NCBI GenBank assembly: GCA_039178805.1
Contig: JBCDFC010000017.1
Span: 1 to 33,421, forward strand
DNA from: Thermohalobaculum sp039178805
GTDB lineage: Bacteria > Pseudomonadota > Alphaproteobacteria > Rhodobacterales > Rhodobacteraceae
Reading direction: 5' to 3'
Length of the DNA stretch: 33,421 nucleotides
In this document: positions 21,766 through 30,145 of the stretch, piece after piece
Position numbering within the stretch: position 1 is the stretch's first letter
Layout: each line of letters starts with the position of its first letter
Translations under genes and position numbers: made by a program
Notes under the pieces: model-generated
Told to the model about the DNA's origin: nothing
Database searches by the model: none
The model's input: only the letters and a program-made list of their open reading frames with translations

Positions 21766-23220
21766 TCAGCGCCGCCAGAAGAGTGGGGTCAGCAGCACCA
21801 GAACGCTCAGAAACTCCAACCGGCCGAGGAGCATGCCCGCAGAGAGCAGCCATTTCGCCGTATCGGCAAGCCCTGCATAATTCCCCTCGGGCCCGACCAG
21901 CGCCCCCAATCCCGGCCCCACATTGCAGAGTGCTGCGACTGAGGCTGAGACCGCAGCGATGAAGGGCAGCCCATGAAGCGACAGCAGGATCGACCAAGTG
22001 ACGAGGCAGGAGAAGAATACGAAGAAGTAGCCCATGATCGAACTGATCACTTCGGGTTCGACCGTGCGTCCAGCGTAGCGCAGCAGATAGACGGTGTGCG
22101 GGCTGTAGATGCGCCTGATCTGAAGCGAGAGGGCCGCGATCAGCACCTCGTAGCGAAAGACCTTCGCCGAGCATGACGTGCTGCCGGTACAGCCGCCGAT
22201 AAGGCCCAGCACGAAGATGATCGTCACCGCCACGCCGCCCCACCGATCATAGGGATCCGCCGCATAGCCTGTACCTGTCATGACGCTGGTTGCGTTGAAG
22301 AACGCCTCGCGCAGCGCGTCGCCCGGGCCGTGCAGGTCGCGTGCGACGAGCACTGTCGCGAGCACGATCGACACAGTCGAGATGATGGTCAGGAAGGTCC
22401 GGATCTGCGGGTCGTTCAGCAATGGCTGCGCCCGACCGCGCATGAGCTGGATGAAGCGGATAAAGGGCAGCGCCGAGAGCCACATGAAGACGATGGCGAC
22501 CCAATGCGATGCCTCCGGCAGCTCGGCGAAGCTCGAATCGTAGTTTCCAAGGCCGCCCGTCGAGACTGTCGTCATGGCATGCACGAGCGCGTCGAAGGCC
22601 GAGAGCCCGGCTGCATTATACGCCACGATGCAGGCCACGGTCAGACTCACATAGACATAAGACAGCGAACCCGCGATCTCCGTCGCGCGCGGGAGGATAT
22701 CGCCTGAGAGATCGAAGCTCTCCGAACGGAAGAACTGCATGCCCCCGATGCGGAGCGCGGGAAGGAAGACGATGGCAACGACCAAGATCCCGACGCCGCC
22801 GAACCATTGCATCATCCCACGCCAAAGCAGCATGCCCTGCGGCGCCTCGTCTAATCCCGAGAACACGGTAGAGCCTGTGGTCGTGAGCCCCGACATCGCC
22901 TCGAAATAGGCGTCGGTGAAGCTTGCGCCGGGGGCTGCGAGCATGAAGGGCAAACCGCCGAAAAGCGGCAGCACCGCCCAAACGAGCGTGGTCAGGAGAA
23001 AAGCTTGCCGCCTCGTGAGGCCTTTCTTCGAGCCTTCGGGCTGTCTCGTGGCGCAGATCAAGGCGAAACCCGCAGCCCATGTCAGCGCTGCCGCGAGCGC
23101 GATGCCCTGCCAGTTCGCGTCGCCCGCCCAGAGATCGAAGGCGGCAGGGACGAACATCGAGAGGCCGAGAAGCGCCGAAAGGCGCCCGATCACGAAGATG
23201 ACGGGGCCGAACTCTCGCAC
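21766..23220 (-). CDS. trkH: TrkH-family potassium uptake protein
   Basis: 484-residue inner-membrane potassium channel subunit with repeated M1-P-M2 units. The four selectivity-filter segments are visible: TTTGSTVF, TVSTGGLGNY, TGTGYA and NVGPGLG, the usual one-glycine-per-loop pattern. Hydrophobic helices fill the rest, and the C-terminus ends LVLLTPLFWRR. It needs a cytoplasmic TrkA/KtrA-type partner, which is not in the window. The start is a GTG at 23220: a TAA immediately precedes it in frame, so no upstream start exists, and GGGGCGGG lies about nine bases before. It follows uvrD by 19 bases on the same strand, so the two are probably co-transcribed. Confidence 0.95.
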   Translation of the reverse strand: MREFGPVIFVIGRLSALLGLSMFVPAAFDLWAGDANWQGIALAAALTWAAGFALICATRQPEGSKKGLTRRQAFLLTTLVWAVLPLFGGLPFMLAAPGASFTDAYFEAMSGLTTTGSTVFSGLDEAPQGMLLWRGMMQWFGGVGILVVAIVFLPALRIGGMQFFRSESFDLSGDILPRATEIAGSLSYVYVSLTVACIVAYNAAGLSAFDALVHAMTTVSTGGLGNYDSSFAELPEASHWVAIVFMWLSALPFIRFIQLMRGRAQPLLNDPQIRTFLTIISTVSIVLATVLVARDLHGPGDALREAFFNATSVMTGTGYAADPYDRWGGVAVTIIFVLGLIGGCTGSTSCSAKVFRYEVLIAALSLQIRRIYSPHTVYLLRYAGRTVEPEVISSIMGYFFVFFSCLVTWSILLSLHGLPFIAAVSASVAALCNVGPGLGALVGPEGNYAGLADTAKWLLSAGMLLGRLEFLSVLVLLTPLFWRR

Positions 23221-23239
23221 TTAGGCCCGCCCCGCGCGC

Positions 23240-25816
23240 TCAGAACGGCACGTCGTCCGCCCCGTCGCCCCGAACGTCGCCCAGGCTGTCGCCCATAGCA
23301 GCGGGTTTCGGTGCGGCGGTCGCCGGCGGTGCCTCGGTCACATAAGTGGCGAGCACTTTCTTCTCGCCGGCCTTGTCGAAGGCTACACTCAGCTTGTCGC
23401 CTTCGATGCCGGTCACCGCGCCGTAGCCGAACTTCTGATGGAAGACGCGGGTACCGTGTTCGAATTTGCTCTCGGCTGCGGCATCGACCACCAAGTTGCG
23501 GACTTCGCGCGGTTGGCCGAGGCCATGCTTGCCGCGCCGCTCGGCCATTCGGCGCCAGCCGGGAGAGTTGTACGCATCGACATTCACCGCCTTCGCTTCG
23601 AGGGCGGAGCCTGCGAGCGGACCGGCATGCAGCCCAGCGCCTGGGCCCACGCCCGGGCTGGTCGCCGCCGCGCCATAGCCGCCACCATAGAGGCCAGGCG
23701 GGGTCAGCACTTCGACATGATCCTCCGGCAACTCGTCGATGAAGCGAGAGGGCAGCGAGGACTGCCAGCGACCATACATGTGCCGGTTGGCGACGAAGGA
23801 GAGCGTGAGATACTGCTCCGCCCGCGTGCAGCCGACATAGGCGAGGCGGCGCTCCTCCTCGAGCCCCTCGACTCCGCTCTCATCCATCGCGCGTTGCGAG
23901 GGGAACAGGCCGTCTTCCCAACCGGGAAGGAACACTGCTGGGAATTCGAGGCCCTTGGCGGCGTGGAGCGTCATGATCGAGACCTTGGGCGTGCCCTCCT
24001 CGGTCTCATTGTCCATCACAAGGCTCACATGCTCGAGGAAGCCTTGGAGATTATCGAACTCCTCAAGCGCCTGGATCAGTTCTTTGAGGTTTTCGAGCCG
24101 GCCGGGCGCATCGGGCGATTTGTCGTTCTGCCACATCGCCGTGTAGCCGCTCTCGTCGAGGATGCGCTCGGCAAGCTCCAGATGCGAGACGCGCTTGACG
24201 CCATCCCCGGTGCTGACGGCGCCAGCGGTCAAAGCGTGCCAGTCGTCGAATTGTGCTGTCAGCTCGGCCATCGCCTTGCGCGCCTTGGCGCTGACGCCAT
24301 CCACATAGCCCTGGCCCGCGGCACGGGCGGCTTCGAGCAGCGTTAGGCCATGGTCGCGGGCGTAGCGCTGCATGGCCTGCGCCGCCTTCTCGCCGACGCC
24401 GCGCTTTGGCGTGTTCATGATCCGCTCGAAGGCGAGGCCGTCATCGGGGCTTACGGCGACGCGGAAATAGGCCATCGCGTCGCGGATCTCCATGCGCTCA
24501 TAAAACCGCGGGCCGCCGATCACGCGATAGGGCAGTCCGATGGCGAGGAAACGGTCCTCGAAGGCGCGCATCTGGAAGGACGCGCGCACCAGGATCGCGA
24601 TATCGTCGAGGCTAATGGGATCGTGGCCGCGGGTGCCGCCCTGCATCGCCTCGATCTCTTCGCCGATCCAGCGCGCCTCCTCCTCGCCGTCCCAGTGGCC
24701 GATCAGGCGTACTTTCTCGCCCTCATCGTCATCCGTCCAAAGCGTCTTGCCCAGGCGGCCGGAGTTGGTGGCAATGAGACCCGAGGCGGCGGCGAGGATG
24801 TTGCCCTTGGAGCGGTAGTTCTGCTCCAGCCGGATCACCTTCGCGCCCGGGAAGTCCTTCTCGAAGCGCAGGATGTTGCCGACCTCAGCCCCGCGCCAGC
24901 CATAGATCGACTGGTCGTCATCGCCGACGCAGCAAATGTTGCGATGCTCGGCGGCCAGAAGACGCAGCCACAGATACTGCGCGACGTTGGTGTCCTGGTA
25001 CTCGTCAACGAGAATATAGCGGAAGCGTCGCTGGTAATCGGCCAGCACATCTGCGTTCTCTTGGAAGATCTTCACGACATGGCAGAGAAGGTCGCCGAAA
25101 TCGGCCGCGTTCAGGACCTTCAGCCGCTCCTGATAAGTCGTGTACAGTTCCTGTCCGCGGTTGTTGGCAAAGCCGCGTTCATCCGGCGGTACCGCGTCCG
25201 GCGCGATCGCCCGGTTCTTCCAACGGTCGAGCATCGAGGCGAACATGCGCGGCGGCCAGCGTTTCTCGTCGATCCCCTCGGCCTGCAGAAGCTGCTTGAT
25301 CAGGCGCAGCTGATCGTCGGTATCGAGAATCGTGAAGCTCGATTTGAGACCCACAAGCTCCGCATGGCGGCGCAGGATCTTGACGCTGATGGAGTGGAAG
25401 GTGCCGAGCCATGGCATCCCCTCGGCCGCCTGACCCAGCAGCGCACCGGTGCGCGAGCGCATCTCGCGCGCCGCTTTGTTCGTAAAGGTCACGGCCAGGA
25501 CCTGGGACGGCCAGGTGCGGCGGGTATGAAGGATATGGGCAAGCCGCGTCGTCAGCGCCCGGGTCTTGCCCGTGCCCGCGCCCGCGAGCACCAGAACCGG
25601 ACCGTCGAGCGTCTCCACCGCCTCGCGCTGCGGTGCGTTCAACCCTTCGAGCCAGGGCGCGGGGCCCTCCATCTCGCGCGGGGCCCCAGCGGCTGCGCGC
25701 TGAGACAGGCTCCCCCCGGAATGGGGGCCGGAATGGTGGCCGGAGGGAGCGCCAGACCGAGCGTCTGCCTCAAACGCCTCGAAGTCGTCCATATCGTCAT
25801 GCATCGAACGGTTCAT
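23240..25816 (-). CDS. uvrD: UvrD/PcrA-type DNA helicase
   Basis: 858-residue superfamily 1A 3'-5' helicase acting in nucleotide excision repair and removal of RecA or stalled polymerase. Motif I is AGAGTGKT (78-85). Others are VTFTNKAAREMRSR (Ia), VDEYQDTN (II), DDDQSIYGWRGAE (III), LEQNYRS (IV), TLHAAKGLEFPAVFLPG (V) and YVGCTRAEQYL (VI). A Tudor-like C-terminal domain (FHQKFGYGAVTGIEGDKLSVAFDKAGEKKV) is present, known in this family for RNA polymerase contact. The first ~55 residues are Gly/Ser/His-rich and unstructured. ATG 25816 is used, but 25804 and 25792 are in-frame alternatives without clear ribosome binding sites. A LexA-type box lies 43 bases upstream. Confidence 0.97.
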   Translation of the reverse strand: MNRSMHDDMDDFEAFEADARSGAPSGHHSGPHSGGSLSQRAAAGAPREMEGPAPWLEGLNAPQREAVETLDGPVLVLAGAGTGKTRALTTRLAHILHTRRTWPSQVLAVTFTNKAAREMRSRTGALLGQAAEGMPWLGTFHSISVKILRRHAELVGLKSSFTILDTDDQLRLIKQLLQAEGIDEKRWPPRMFASMLDRWKNRAIAPDAVPPDERGFANNRGQELYTTYQERLKVLNAADFGDLLCHVVKIFQENADVLADYQRRFRYILVDEYQDTNVAQYLWLRLLAAEHRNICCVGDDDQSIYGWRGAEVGNILRFEKDFPGAKVIRLEQNYRSKGNILAAASGLIATNSGRLGKTLWTDDDEGEKVRLIGHWDGEEEARWIGEEIEAMQGGTRGHDPISLDDIAILVRASFQMRAFEDRFLAIGLPYRVIGGPRFYERMEIRDAMAYFRVAVSPDDGLAFERIMNTPKRGVGEKAAQAMQRYARDHGLTLLEAARAAGQGYVDGVSAKARKAMAELTAQFDDWHALTAGAVSTGDGVKRVSHLELAERILDESGYTAMWQNDKSPDAPGRLENLKELIQALEEFDNLQGFLEHVSLVMDNETEEGTPKVSIMTLHAAKGLEFPAVFLPGWEDGLFPSQRAMDESGVEGLEEERRLAYVGCTRAEQYLTLSFVANRHMYGRWQSSLPSRFIDELPEDHVEVLTPPGLYGGGYGAAATSPGVGPGAGLHAGPLAGSALEAKAVNVDAYNSPGWRRMAERRGKHGLGQPREVRNLVVDAAAESKFEHGTRVFHQKFGYGAVTGIEGDKLSVAFDKAGEKKVLATYVTEAPPATAAPKPAAMGDSLGDVRGDGADDVPF

Positions 25817-25858
25817 GGGACCGACATTAGCTGGATCTCCGTGAAACGGAAACTATTC

Positions 25859-25873
25859 GTTCGCCTCTTGTTC
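25859..25873 (-). promoter_or_regulatory. LexA (SOS) box of uvrD
   Basis: GTTCGCCTCTTGTTC is an exact GTTC-N7-GTTC direct repeat, the operator recognised by LexA in Alphaproteobacteria. It ends 43 bases before the uvrD start, where it would overlap the promoter. The gene is a classical SOS member, so the match and context agree. On the other strand it also lies about 180 bases upstream of msrA. Confidence 0.8.
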
Positions 25874-26055
25874 GCATTCGATGCAGAAACGTCGCGGGCC
25901 GGCTGCAGGCTCCGCCCCTCTCATGTCTTTGATGAGCCGGCGCTATTGCCTGGAAGCGCCGTGCCTAAGCCGGTGCCGAGAAGCCCCCGCCCTTGCCAGC
26001 GCGCCATGTTGCTACAAGTTGCAATCTGAAATGTCACAGCGACGTGAGGCACATC

Positions 26056-26703
26056 ATGTTCTTCGGTTTCAAGAAGGCCGAAATGGTTACGCCCGAAAAG
26101 GCACTGGCCGGGCGCGCCCAGGCGGTACCGACGGCCGAAACCCACTTCGTGAATGGTGCGCCGCTGAAGGGGCCGCATCCAGAGGGATCGGAACTTGCCG
26201 TCTTCGCCATGGGCTGTTTCTGGGGCGCGGAAAGGCTTTTCTGGAAGCTGCCGGGTGTGATCGTGACCTGGGTTGGCTATGCCGGGGGCTATACGCCGAA
26301 CCCGACCTACAAAGAGGTCTGTACCGGCCAGACAGGCCATACGGAGATCGTCGGCGTCGTCTACGATCCGAACCGGATCAGCTATGATCAGCTGCTGAAG
26401 ACGTTTTGGGAGAACCACGATCCAACCCAGGGCATGCGCCAGGGCAACGATGTCGGCACCCAGTATCGGAGCGCCATCTATACGACGACGGAGCACCAGC
26501 TGGAGACCGCGCGCACTAAGAAAGCGCTCTATGGCGCGCGTTTAGCCGAGAGTGGTTTTGGCGCGATCACGACAGAGATCGGGGAGGCACCCGATCTCTT
26601 CTACGCCGAGGATTATCATCAGCAGTATCTTGCGAAGAACCCGGCGGGATACTGCGGCATTGGCGGACTGGGCGTCGCCTGCGCGGCCAACGTCAACGCC
26701 TGA
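26056..26703 (+). CDS. msrA: Peptide methionine sulfoxide reductase A
   Basis: 215 residues. It reduces methionine-S-sulfoxide in proteins and free methionine. The catalytic Cys54 lies in FAMGCFWGAERLF, and GYAGGYTPNPTYKEVCTGQTGHTEIV and NHDPTQGMRQGNDVGTQYRS are family hallmarks. The resolving cysteine is in AGYCGIGG near the C-terminus. The frame is open from 25993, but ATG 26056 with GAGG about six bases upstream gives the expected short start MFFGFKKAEM. No export signal, so cytoplasmic. It is divergent from uvrD across a 239-base gap. Confidence 0.97.
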   Translation: MFFGFKKAEMVTPEKALAGRAQAVPTAETHFVNGAPLKGPHPEGSELAVFAMGCFWGAERLFWKLPGVIVTWVGYAGGYTPNPTYKEVCTGQTGHTEIVGVVYDPNRISYDQLLKTFWENHDPTQGMRQGNDVGTQYRSAIYTTTEHQLETARTKKALYGARLAESGFGAITTEIGEAPDLFYAEDYHQQYLAKNPAGYCGIGGLGVACAANVNA

Positions 26704-26798
26704 TCATCACGCTTCGACGCCGGCGCGATCACGAATTTTCGCATCCGCCTGCTCAGCCCCTCCGCTACCTTCCCGCCGCACACGGATGGGAGGAAATG

Positions 26799-27563
26799 AT
26801 GAAGCAGGCTGAACTGGCAGAAGCTTTCGCGACGCTGCATGTGCCGGGCGATCCCTTGGTTCTGTTCAATATCTGGGACGCTGGGAGCGCCCAGGCCGTG
26901 GTTAAGGCCGGTGCGAAGGCAGTGGCAACGGGGTCGTGGTCGGTGGCCGGCGCGCATGGTTACCCGGATGGTGAGTCGATCCCGCTCGACCTTTTGCTGC
27001 GCATCGCTGCTCGCATCACCGAGAGCGTCGATGTTCCACTAACGGTCGATTTCGAGGGCGGGTACGCTGTCGAAGCTGAGCCGCTGGCCGAAAACATCGG
27101 TTCGCTGATCGGCGCTGGAGCTATCGGCCTCAATTTCGAGGATCAGATCGTCGGCGGTGAGGGGCTCCACCCCATCGATCTTCAAGTCTCTCGCATCAAG
27201 GCGATCCGCGCTGCGGCGGATGCGAAGGGTGTGAAGCTTTTCATCAATGCCCGGACGGATCTGTTCCTGAAGGAGCGCGATCCGGCGGCGCATGCCGGGC
27301 TGATGGATGCGGCCATCGAGCGCGCGGCGGCCTATGCGGAGGCTGGAGCGAGCGGTTTCTTCGCGCCGGCGCTGGTGACCCCCGCGTTGATCGAACGGCT
27401 CTGCCATGCGGCTTCCTTGCCGGTGAACATCATGGCGCTGCCGGGCGCACCCGATCGGGCGGCGCTGGCCAGTGTCGGCGTGGCGCGGATCAGCCATGGA
27501 CCGGGTCCCTGGCGCGCGATGCAGTCTTGGCTGCGCGAGGCGGCCGCGGCTGCAATGGCATGA
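26799..27563 (+). CDS. Isocitrate lyase / PEP mutase-family protein
   Basis: 254 residues of the PEP mutase/isocitrate lyase superfamily (small, PF13714-like form). Barrel-strand motifs include VLFNIWDAGSAQ (21-32), VDFEGGYA for metal binding, and GLNFEDQI. The KKCGH loop of true isocitrate lyase is missing, so it is not AceA. Members of this branch include oxaloacetate decarboxylases, 2-methylisocitrate lyase-like and phosphonate enzymes; the substrate here is unknown. ATG 26799 is preferred to 26796 because GGGAGGA then has five bases of spacing. Its stop overlaps the next gene start as ATGA, so translation of the two is coupled. Confidence 0.88.
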   Translation: MKQAELAEAFATLHVPGDPLVLFNIWDAGSAQAVVKAGAKAVATGSWSVAGAHGYPDGESIPLDLLLRIAARITESVDVPLTVDFEGGYAVEAEPLAENIGSLIGAGAIGLNFEDQIVGGEGLHPIDLQVSRIKAIRAAADAKGVKLFINARTDLFLKERDPAAHAGLMDAAIERAAAYAEAGASGFFAPALVTPALIERLCHAASLPVNIMALPGAPDRAALASVGVARISHGPGPWRAMQSWLREAAAAAMA

Positions 27564-28120
27564 ACCTCGAGGGTCTTGAGATCGGCCCGGCTGACTGGTC
27601 TGGTTTCGAGACGGTGATGGGTGAGAAGGGCGGCTCAGGCGGCTGCTGGTGCATGCTCTGGCGCCTGCCGAGAAAGACCTTCGAGGCCGGCGCTGGGGCA
27701 GGCAATCGCGCTGCGATGCAGCGCCGGTTCGAGGACGGTCCGCCACCCGGCCTCCTCGCGCGGGTCGGTGGTACGCCCGCGGCCTGGCTGCAGGTCGACC
27801 GGCGTGAGGCGTTCTCGCGCCTTGCCACCTCGCGCATCCTGCAGCCCGTCGACGACCAACCTGTCTGGTCGGTCGCATGCTTTCTGATAGCGCGCCCCTT
27901 CAGGCGGCAGGGCCTGTCTGTCGCGCTGTTGGACGCGGCCGCCGAGCATGCCGCTGCCGCAGGCGCCGAGGCGTTGGAGGGCTACCCGGTCGAGCCCGGC
28001 AAGCCGAACTACCCAGCGGTTTATGCCTGGACCGGCCTTGCCTCCGCCTTTCGGGCGGCTGGTTTCGTCGAAGTCGCCCGCCGCTCCCCCACACGGCCGA
28101 TCATGCGCCGCCTACTCTGA
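27560..28120 (+). CDS. GNAT-family acetyltransferase with GCWCMLWR motif
   Basis: 186 residues. The GNAT acetyl-CoA loop is at RPFRRQGLSVALLDAA (112-127). The N-terminal GGSGGCWCMLWR (24-35), with Cys29 and Cys31, marks an uncharacterised acetyltransferase subgroup in which a GCWCMxWR block recurs. GKPNYPAVYAWTGLASAFRAAGFVEVARRS closes the domain. The frame is open from 27527, but ATG 27560 overlaps the upstream stop as ATGA, the natural coupled start. Co-translation with the PEP mutase-like enzyme suggests linked function, but I cannot name the acceptor. The cysteine pair could be redox- or metal-linked, which is inference only. Confidence 0.88.
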   Translation: MNLEGLEIGPADWSGFETVMGEKGGSGGCWCMLWRLPRKTFEAGAGAGNRAAMQRRFEDGPPPGLLARVGGTPAAWLQVDRREAFSRLATSRILQPVDDQPVWSVACFLIARPFRRQGLSVALLDAAAEHAAAAGAEALEGYPVEPGKPNYPAVYAWTGLASAFRAAGFVEVARRSPTRPIMRRLL

Positions 28121-28195
28121 TCGCTTCGCTACGAAGGACGAGGCTTGCATTTCCCGTGGTCTCCGCCAGAAGGCGCCGAACCTCGGAGGATGCCC

Positions 28196-29068
28196 ATGAC
28201 GACCTGGACCGCTCTCACGACGCTGCCCGGTGAGGCGCCGGCCCGGGCGCTTGCAGCCCTCATGGAGGAGTTGCTCGATCCAGCGCCCACCGGCATCGGT
28301 TGTTTCGAGATCGAGGATGGGTCAGGGCGATGGGAGGTCGGCGGCTACTTCACTGAGATGCCCGACGAAGCAGGGCTCGCTGTGCTCGCGGTGATGCAAG
28401 GGGCGCGGCCCTTCGCAGTCTCGAAGCTCGCCGACCGCGATTGGGTGGCGCAGGTGCGGCGCGAGCTGCATCCGATCGAGACCGGGCGTTTCGTGGTTCA
28501 CGGCGCGCATGATGCACATCGCGTGTCGCCCAATATGCGAGCGCTTGCGATCGAGGCCGCGATGGCTTTCGGCACGGGGCATCATGCAACGACGCAAGGA
28601 TGCCTGTGGCTGATCGACCGCTTGGCGCGGGAGGGTTGGCGGCCGCGGCGCGTGGCCGATATCGGCTGTGGCACGGGCGTTTTGGCCATGGCTTCGGCAC
28701 TCGTTTGGAGGGTGCCCGCGCTCGCCTCGGACATCGATCCGGTGGCGGCGGAGACGGCCCGCGCCAATGCGGTTGCGAACGGGCTCGGCGGCTTTGTCAC
28801 GACGCTCTGCGCGCCTGGCTTCCGGCATGAGAGGCTCCGTCGGTCCGCACCCTACGATCTTGTCACGGCCAACATCCTGGCGGCGCCGTTGAAACGGCTC
28901 GCACCCGATGTCACCCGGCACCTCACGCTTGGCGGTCGGGCGATCCTTTCCGGGCTCCTCACGACACAAGCGCCGGGCGTGCTCGCCGTCTATCGCGGGC
29001 ACGGTCTGCGCCCTGTCGCACGGTACCGGATTGGCGAGTGGACGAGCCTGATGCTCGAAAAAACCTGA
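28196..29068 (+). CDS. prmA: Ribosomal protein L11 methyltransferase
   Basis: 290 residues. It trimethylates L11 at several sites. The N-terminal substrate-recognition domain starts MTTWTALTTLPG. AFGTGHHATTQGCL precedes the SAM-binding motif VADIGCGTGVLAMAS (about 155), and TANILAAPLKRLAP corresponds to the catalytic N-I/P-L segment of PrmA. ATG 28196 has GGAGG at six bases, and the in-frame ATG 28190 overlaps that site. Slightly shorter than E. coli PrmA, as usual in Alphaproteobacteria. It follows the GNAT gene after 75 bases and is convergent with the DUF1127 gene. Confidence 0.95.
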   Translation: MTTWTALTTLPGEAPARALAALMEELLDPAPTGIGCFEIEDGSGRWEVGGYFTEMPDEAGLAVLAVMQGARPFAVSKLADRDWVAQVRRELHPIETGRFVVHGAHDAHRVSPNMRALAIEAAMAFGTGHHATTQGCLWLIDRLAREGWRPRRVADIGCGTGVLAMASALVWRVPALASDIDPVAAETARANAVANGLGGFVTTLCAPGFRHERLRRSAPYDLVTANILAAPLKRLAPDVTRHLTLGGRAILSGLLTTQAPGVLAVYRGHGLRPVARYRIGEWTSLMLEKT

Positions 29069-29077
29069 CAGCCCAAG

Positions 29078-29109
29078 AAAAACGCCGCCTCCCGTTCGGG
29101 AGACGGCGT
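29078..29109 (-). terminator. Rho-independent terminator of the DUF1127 gene
   Basis: ACGCCGCCTCCC (29082-29093) and GGGAGACGGCGT (29098-29109) pair at 11 of 12 positions around a GTTC loop. Reading on the minus strand, the stem is followed by TTTTT (29082-29078). It lies 46 bases after the DUF1127 stop. On the plus strand no T-run follows, though the hairpin also ends the prmA transcript region. Confidence 0.88.
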
Positions 29110-29154
29110 CAGCTCGATGCCGCAATCCCCGCCCCAAGGGCGGTGCGGTCGTCG

Positions 29155-29364
29155 CTAGAGGCGGCCGGCGGCGATATCGTCGATATCGCCGGGGGTGAGG
29201 CCAATATCGTCGAGCTGCGCCACAGTCAGGGCGCGAAGTTGAGCCGCCGTACGACGGGCGGCGAGACGATCCTCGAACCTCGTGCGCAGCGCATAGAGGG
29301 CGCTGACGATGTTGTGGACGGTGATAGCGCCGAAGGGCGCCGTGCGCTGGGTGATCGCGTTCAT
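29155..29364 (-). CDS. DUF1127 micro-protein
   Basis: 69 residues. The C-terminal ~40 residues (LRALTVAQLDDIGLTPGDIDDIAAGRL) are the DUF1127 arginine-rich/YjiS-like domain. Alphaproteobacterial members have been linked to RNA binding and to phosphate and carbon metabolism control. The N-terminal half (HNIVSALYALRTRFEDRLAARRTAAQ) is amphipathic and basic. AGGAGCG lies six bases before the ATG, and a strong intrinsic terminator follows, so it is a monocistronic, well-expressed gene. The 277-base gap to ruvC holds its promoter, which I could not fix. Confidence 0.93.
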   Translation of the reverse strand: MNAITQRTAPFGAITVHNIVSALYALRTRFEDRLAARRTAAQLRALTVAQLDDIGLTPGDIDDIAAGRL

Positions 29365-29567
29365 GGTGTCGCTCCTATATGCTTCGGTTGCGGCATCGCG
29401 GCCGTGTCATGGCCAGTGGCATAGGGCTATCTGGATTGCCTATTGGTTACGCACAAATGTCGTAAGCGCATGGCCCCGTTGCGCTTTTCGCAATGCTCGT
29501 TAACTTGGCAGAATGCGACGCAGCAGTGTCGTTTTCCGACTTCGATGTCGCTTTCCGCATTTGCGTT

Positions 29568-29582
29568 GTTCCCCTTTCGTGC
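29568..29582 (+). promoter_or_regulatory. Near-consensus LexA box upstream of ruvC
   Basis: GTTCCCCTTTCGTGC matches GTTC-N7-GTTC at all but one position (GTGC for GTTC). It ends 59 bases before the ruvC ATG. ruvCAB is SOS-controlled in several bacteria and the perfect box of uvrD lies in the same window, so a weak LexA site is plausible. A single such match could also be chance. Confidence 0.4.
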
Positions 29583-29641
29583 TAGGCGTCGTTGCAAGAA
29601 GAGCGCGCCTCGCCAGGATGCGTGCCGAAAGGGGACGGTGA

Positions 29642-30145
29642 ATGCGGGTGATCGGCTTCGATCCAGGGCTGGCGCGAACCGGTTGGGGCGTGGTTGAGGT
29701 TGCGGGCAGCCGGTTGATTCACATCTCAAACGGTACCTGCACCTCCGGAAGCGGCAGTTTGGCTGAGCGGCTTTGTCGGCTGCATGAGGCGCTGGTCGCG
29801 GTCGTCGCCGAGATGCGGCCGGATGAGGCTGCGGTGGAGCACACCTTCGTCAACAAGGATGCGGCCGGCACGCTGAAGCTTGGTCAAGCCCGGGCCATGG
29901 CGCTGCTCGCGCCGGCTCAGGCAGGGCTTGCCGTGGCGGAGTATGCGCCGAATGCGGTCAAGAAGGCCGTGGTCGGCGTGGGCCACGCGCAGAAGGAGCA
30001 AGTGGGGCACATGATCCGCCGCCTTCTGCCGGGCGCTGAGATCCATGGGCCCGACGCGGCGGACGCGCTGGCGGTCGCAATCTGTCACGCCTGGGCGGCT
30101 GGTACCGCCGCGCGCCGTCAGTCGGCCTTGATGGCGGCGCGATGA
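29642..30145 (+). CDS. ruvC: Holliday junction resolvase RuvC
   Basis: 167 residues. It cuts Holliday junctions as a dimer in the RuvABC complex. The four catalytic acidic residues sit at Asp7, Glu66, Asp138 and Asp141, the same positions as in E. coli. Motifs GFDPGLARTGWG (5-16), VEHTFVNKDAAGTLKLGQARA and HGPDAADALAVAICHA are intact. GGGGACGG precedes the ATG by about four bases. Its TGA overlaps the ruvA start as ATGA, showing translational coupling. Confidence 0.98.
   Translation: MRVIGFDPGLARTGWGVVEVAGSRLIHISNGTCTSGSGSLAERLCRLHEALVAVVAEMRPDEAAVEHTFVNKDAAGTLKLGQARAMALLAPAQAGLAVAEYAPNAVKKAVVGVGHAQKEQVGHMIRRLLPGAEIHGPDAADALAVAICHAWAAGTAARRQSALMAAR

Noticed and set aside
24350..26029. 559-residue open frame opposite uvrD
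   Set aside because: It is entirely antisense to the conserved helicase gene, has no ribosome binding site and shows no domain. Long antisense frames are expected at this GC content.
26799..27563. Isocitrate lyase (aceA)
   Set aside because: The protein is far too short and lacks the KKCGH catalytic loop.
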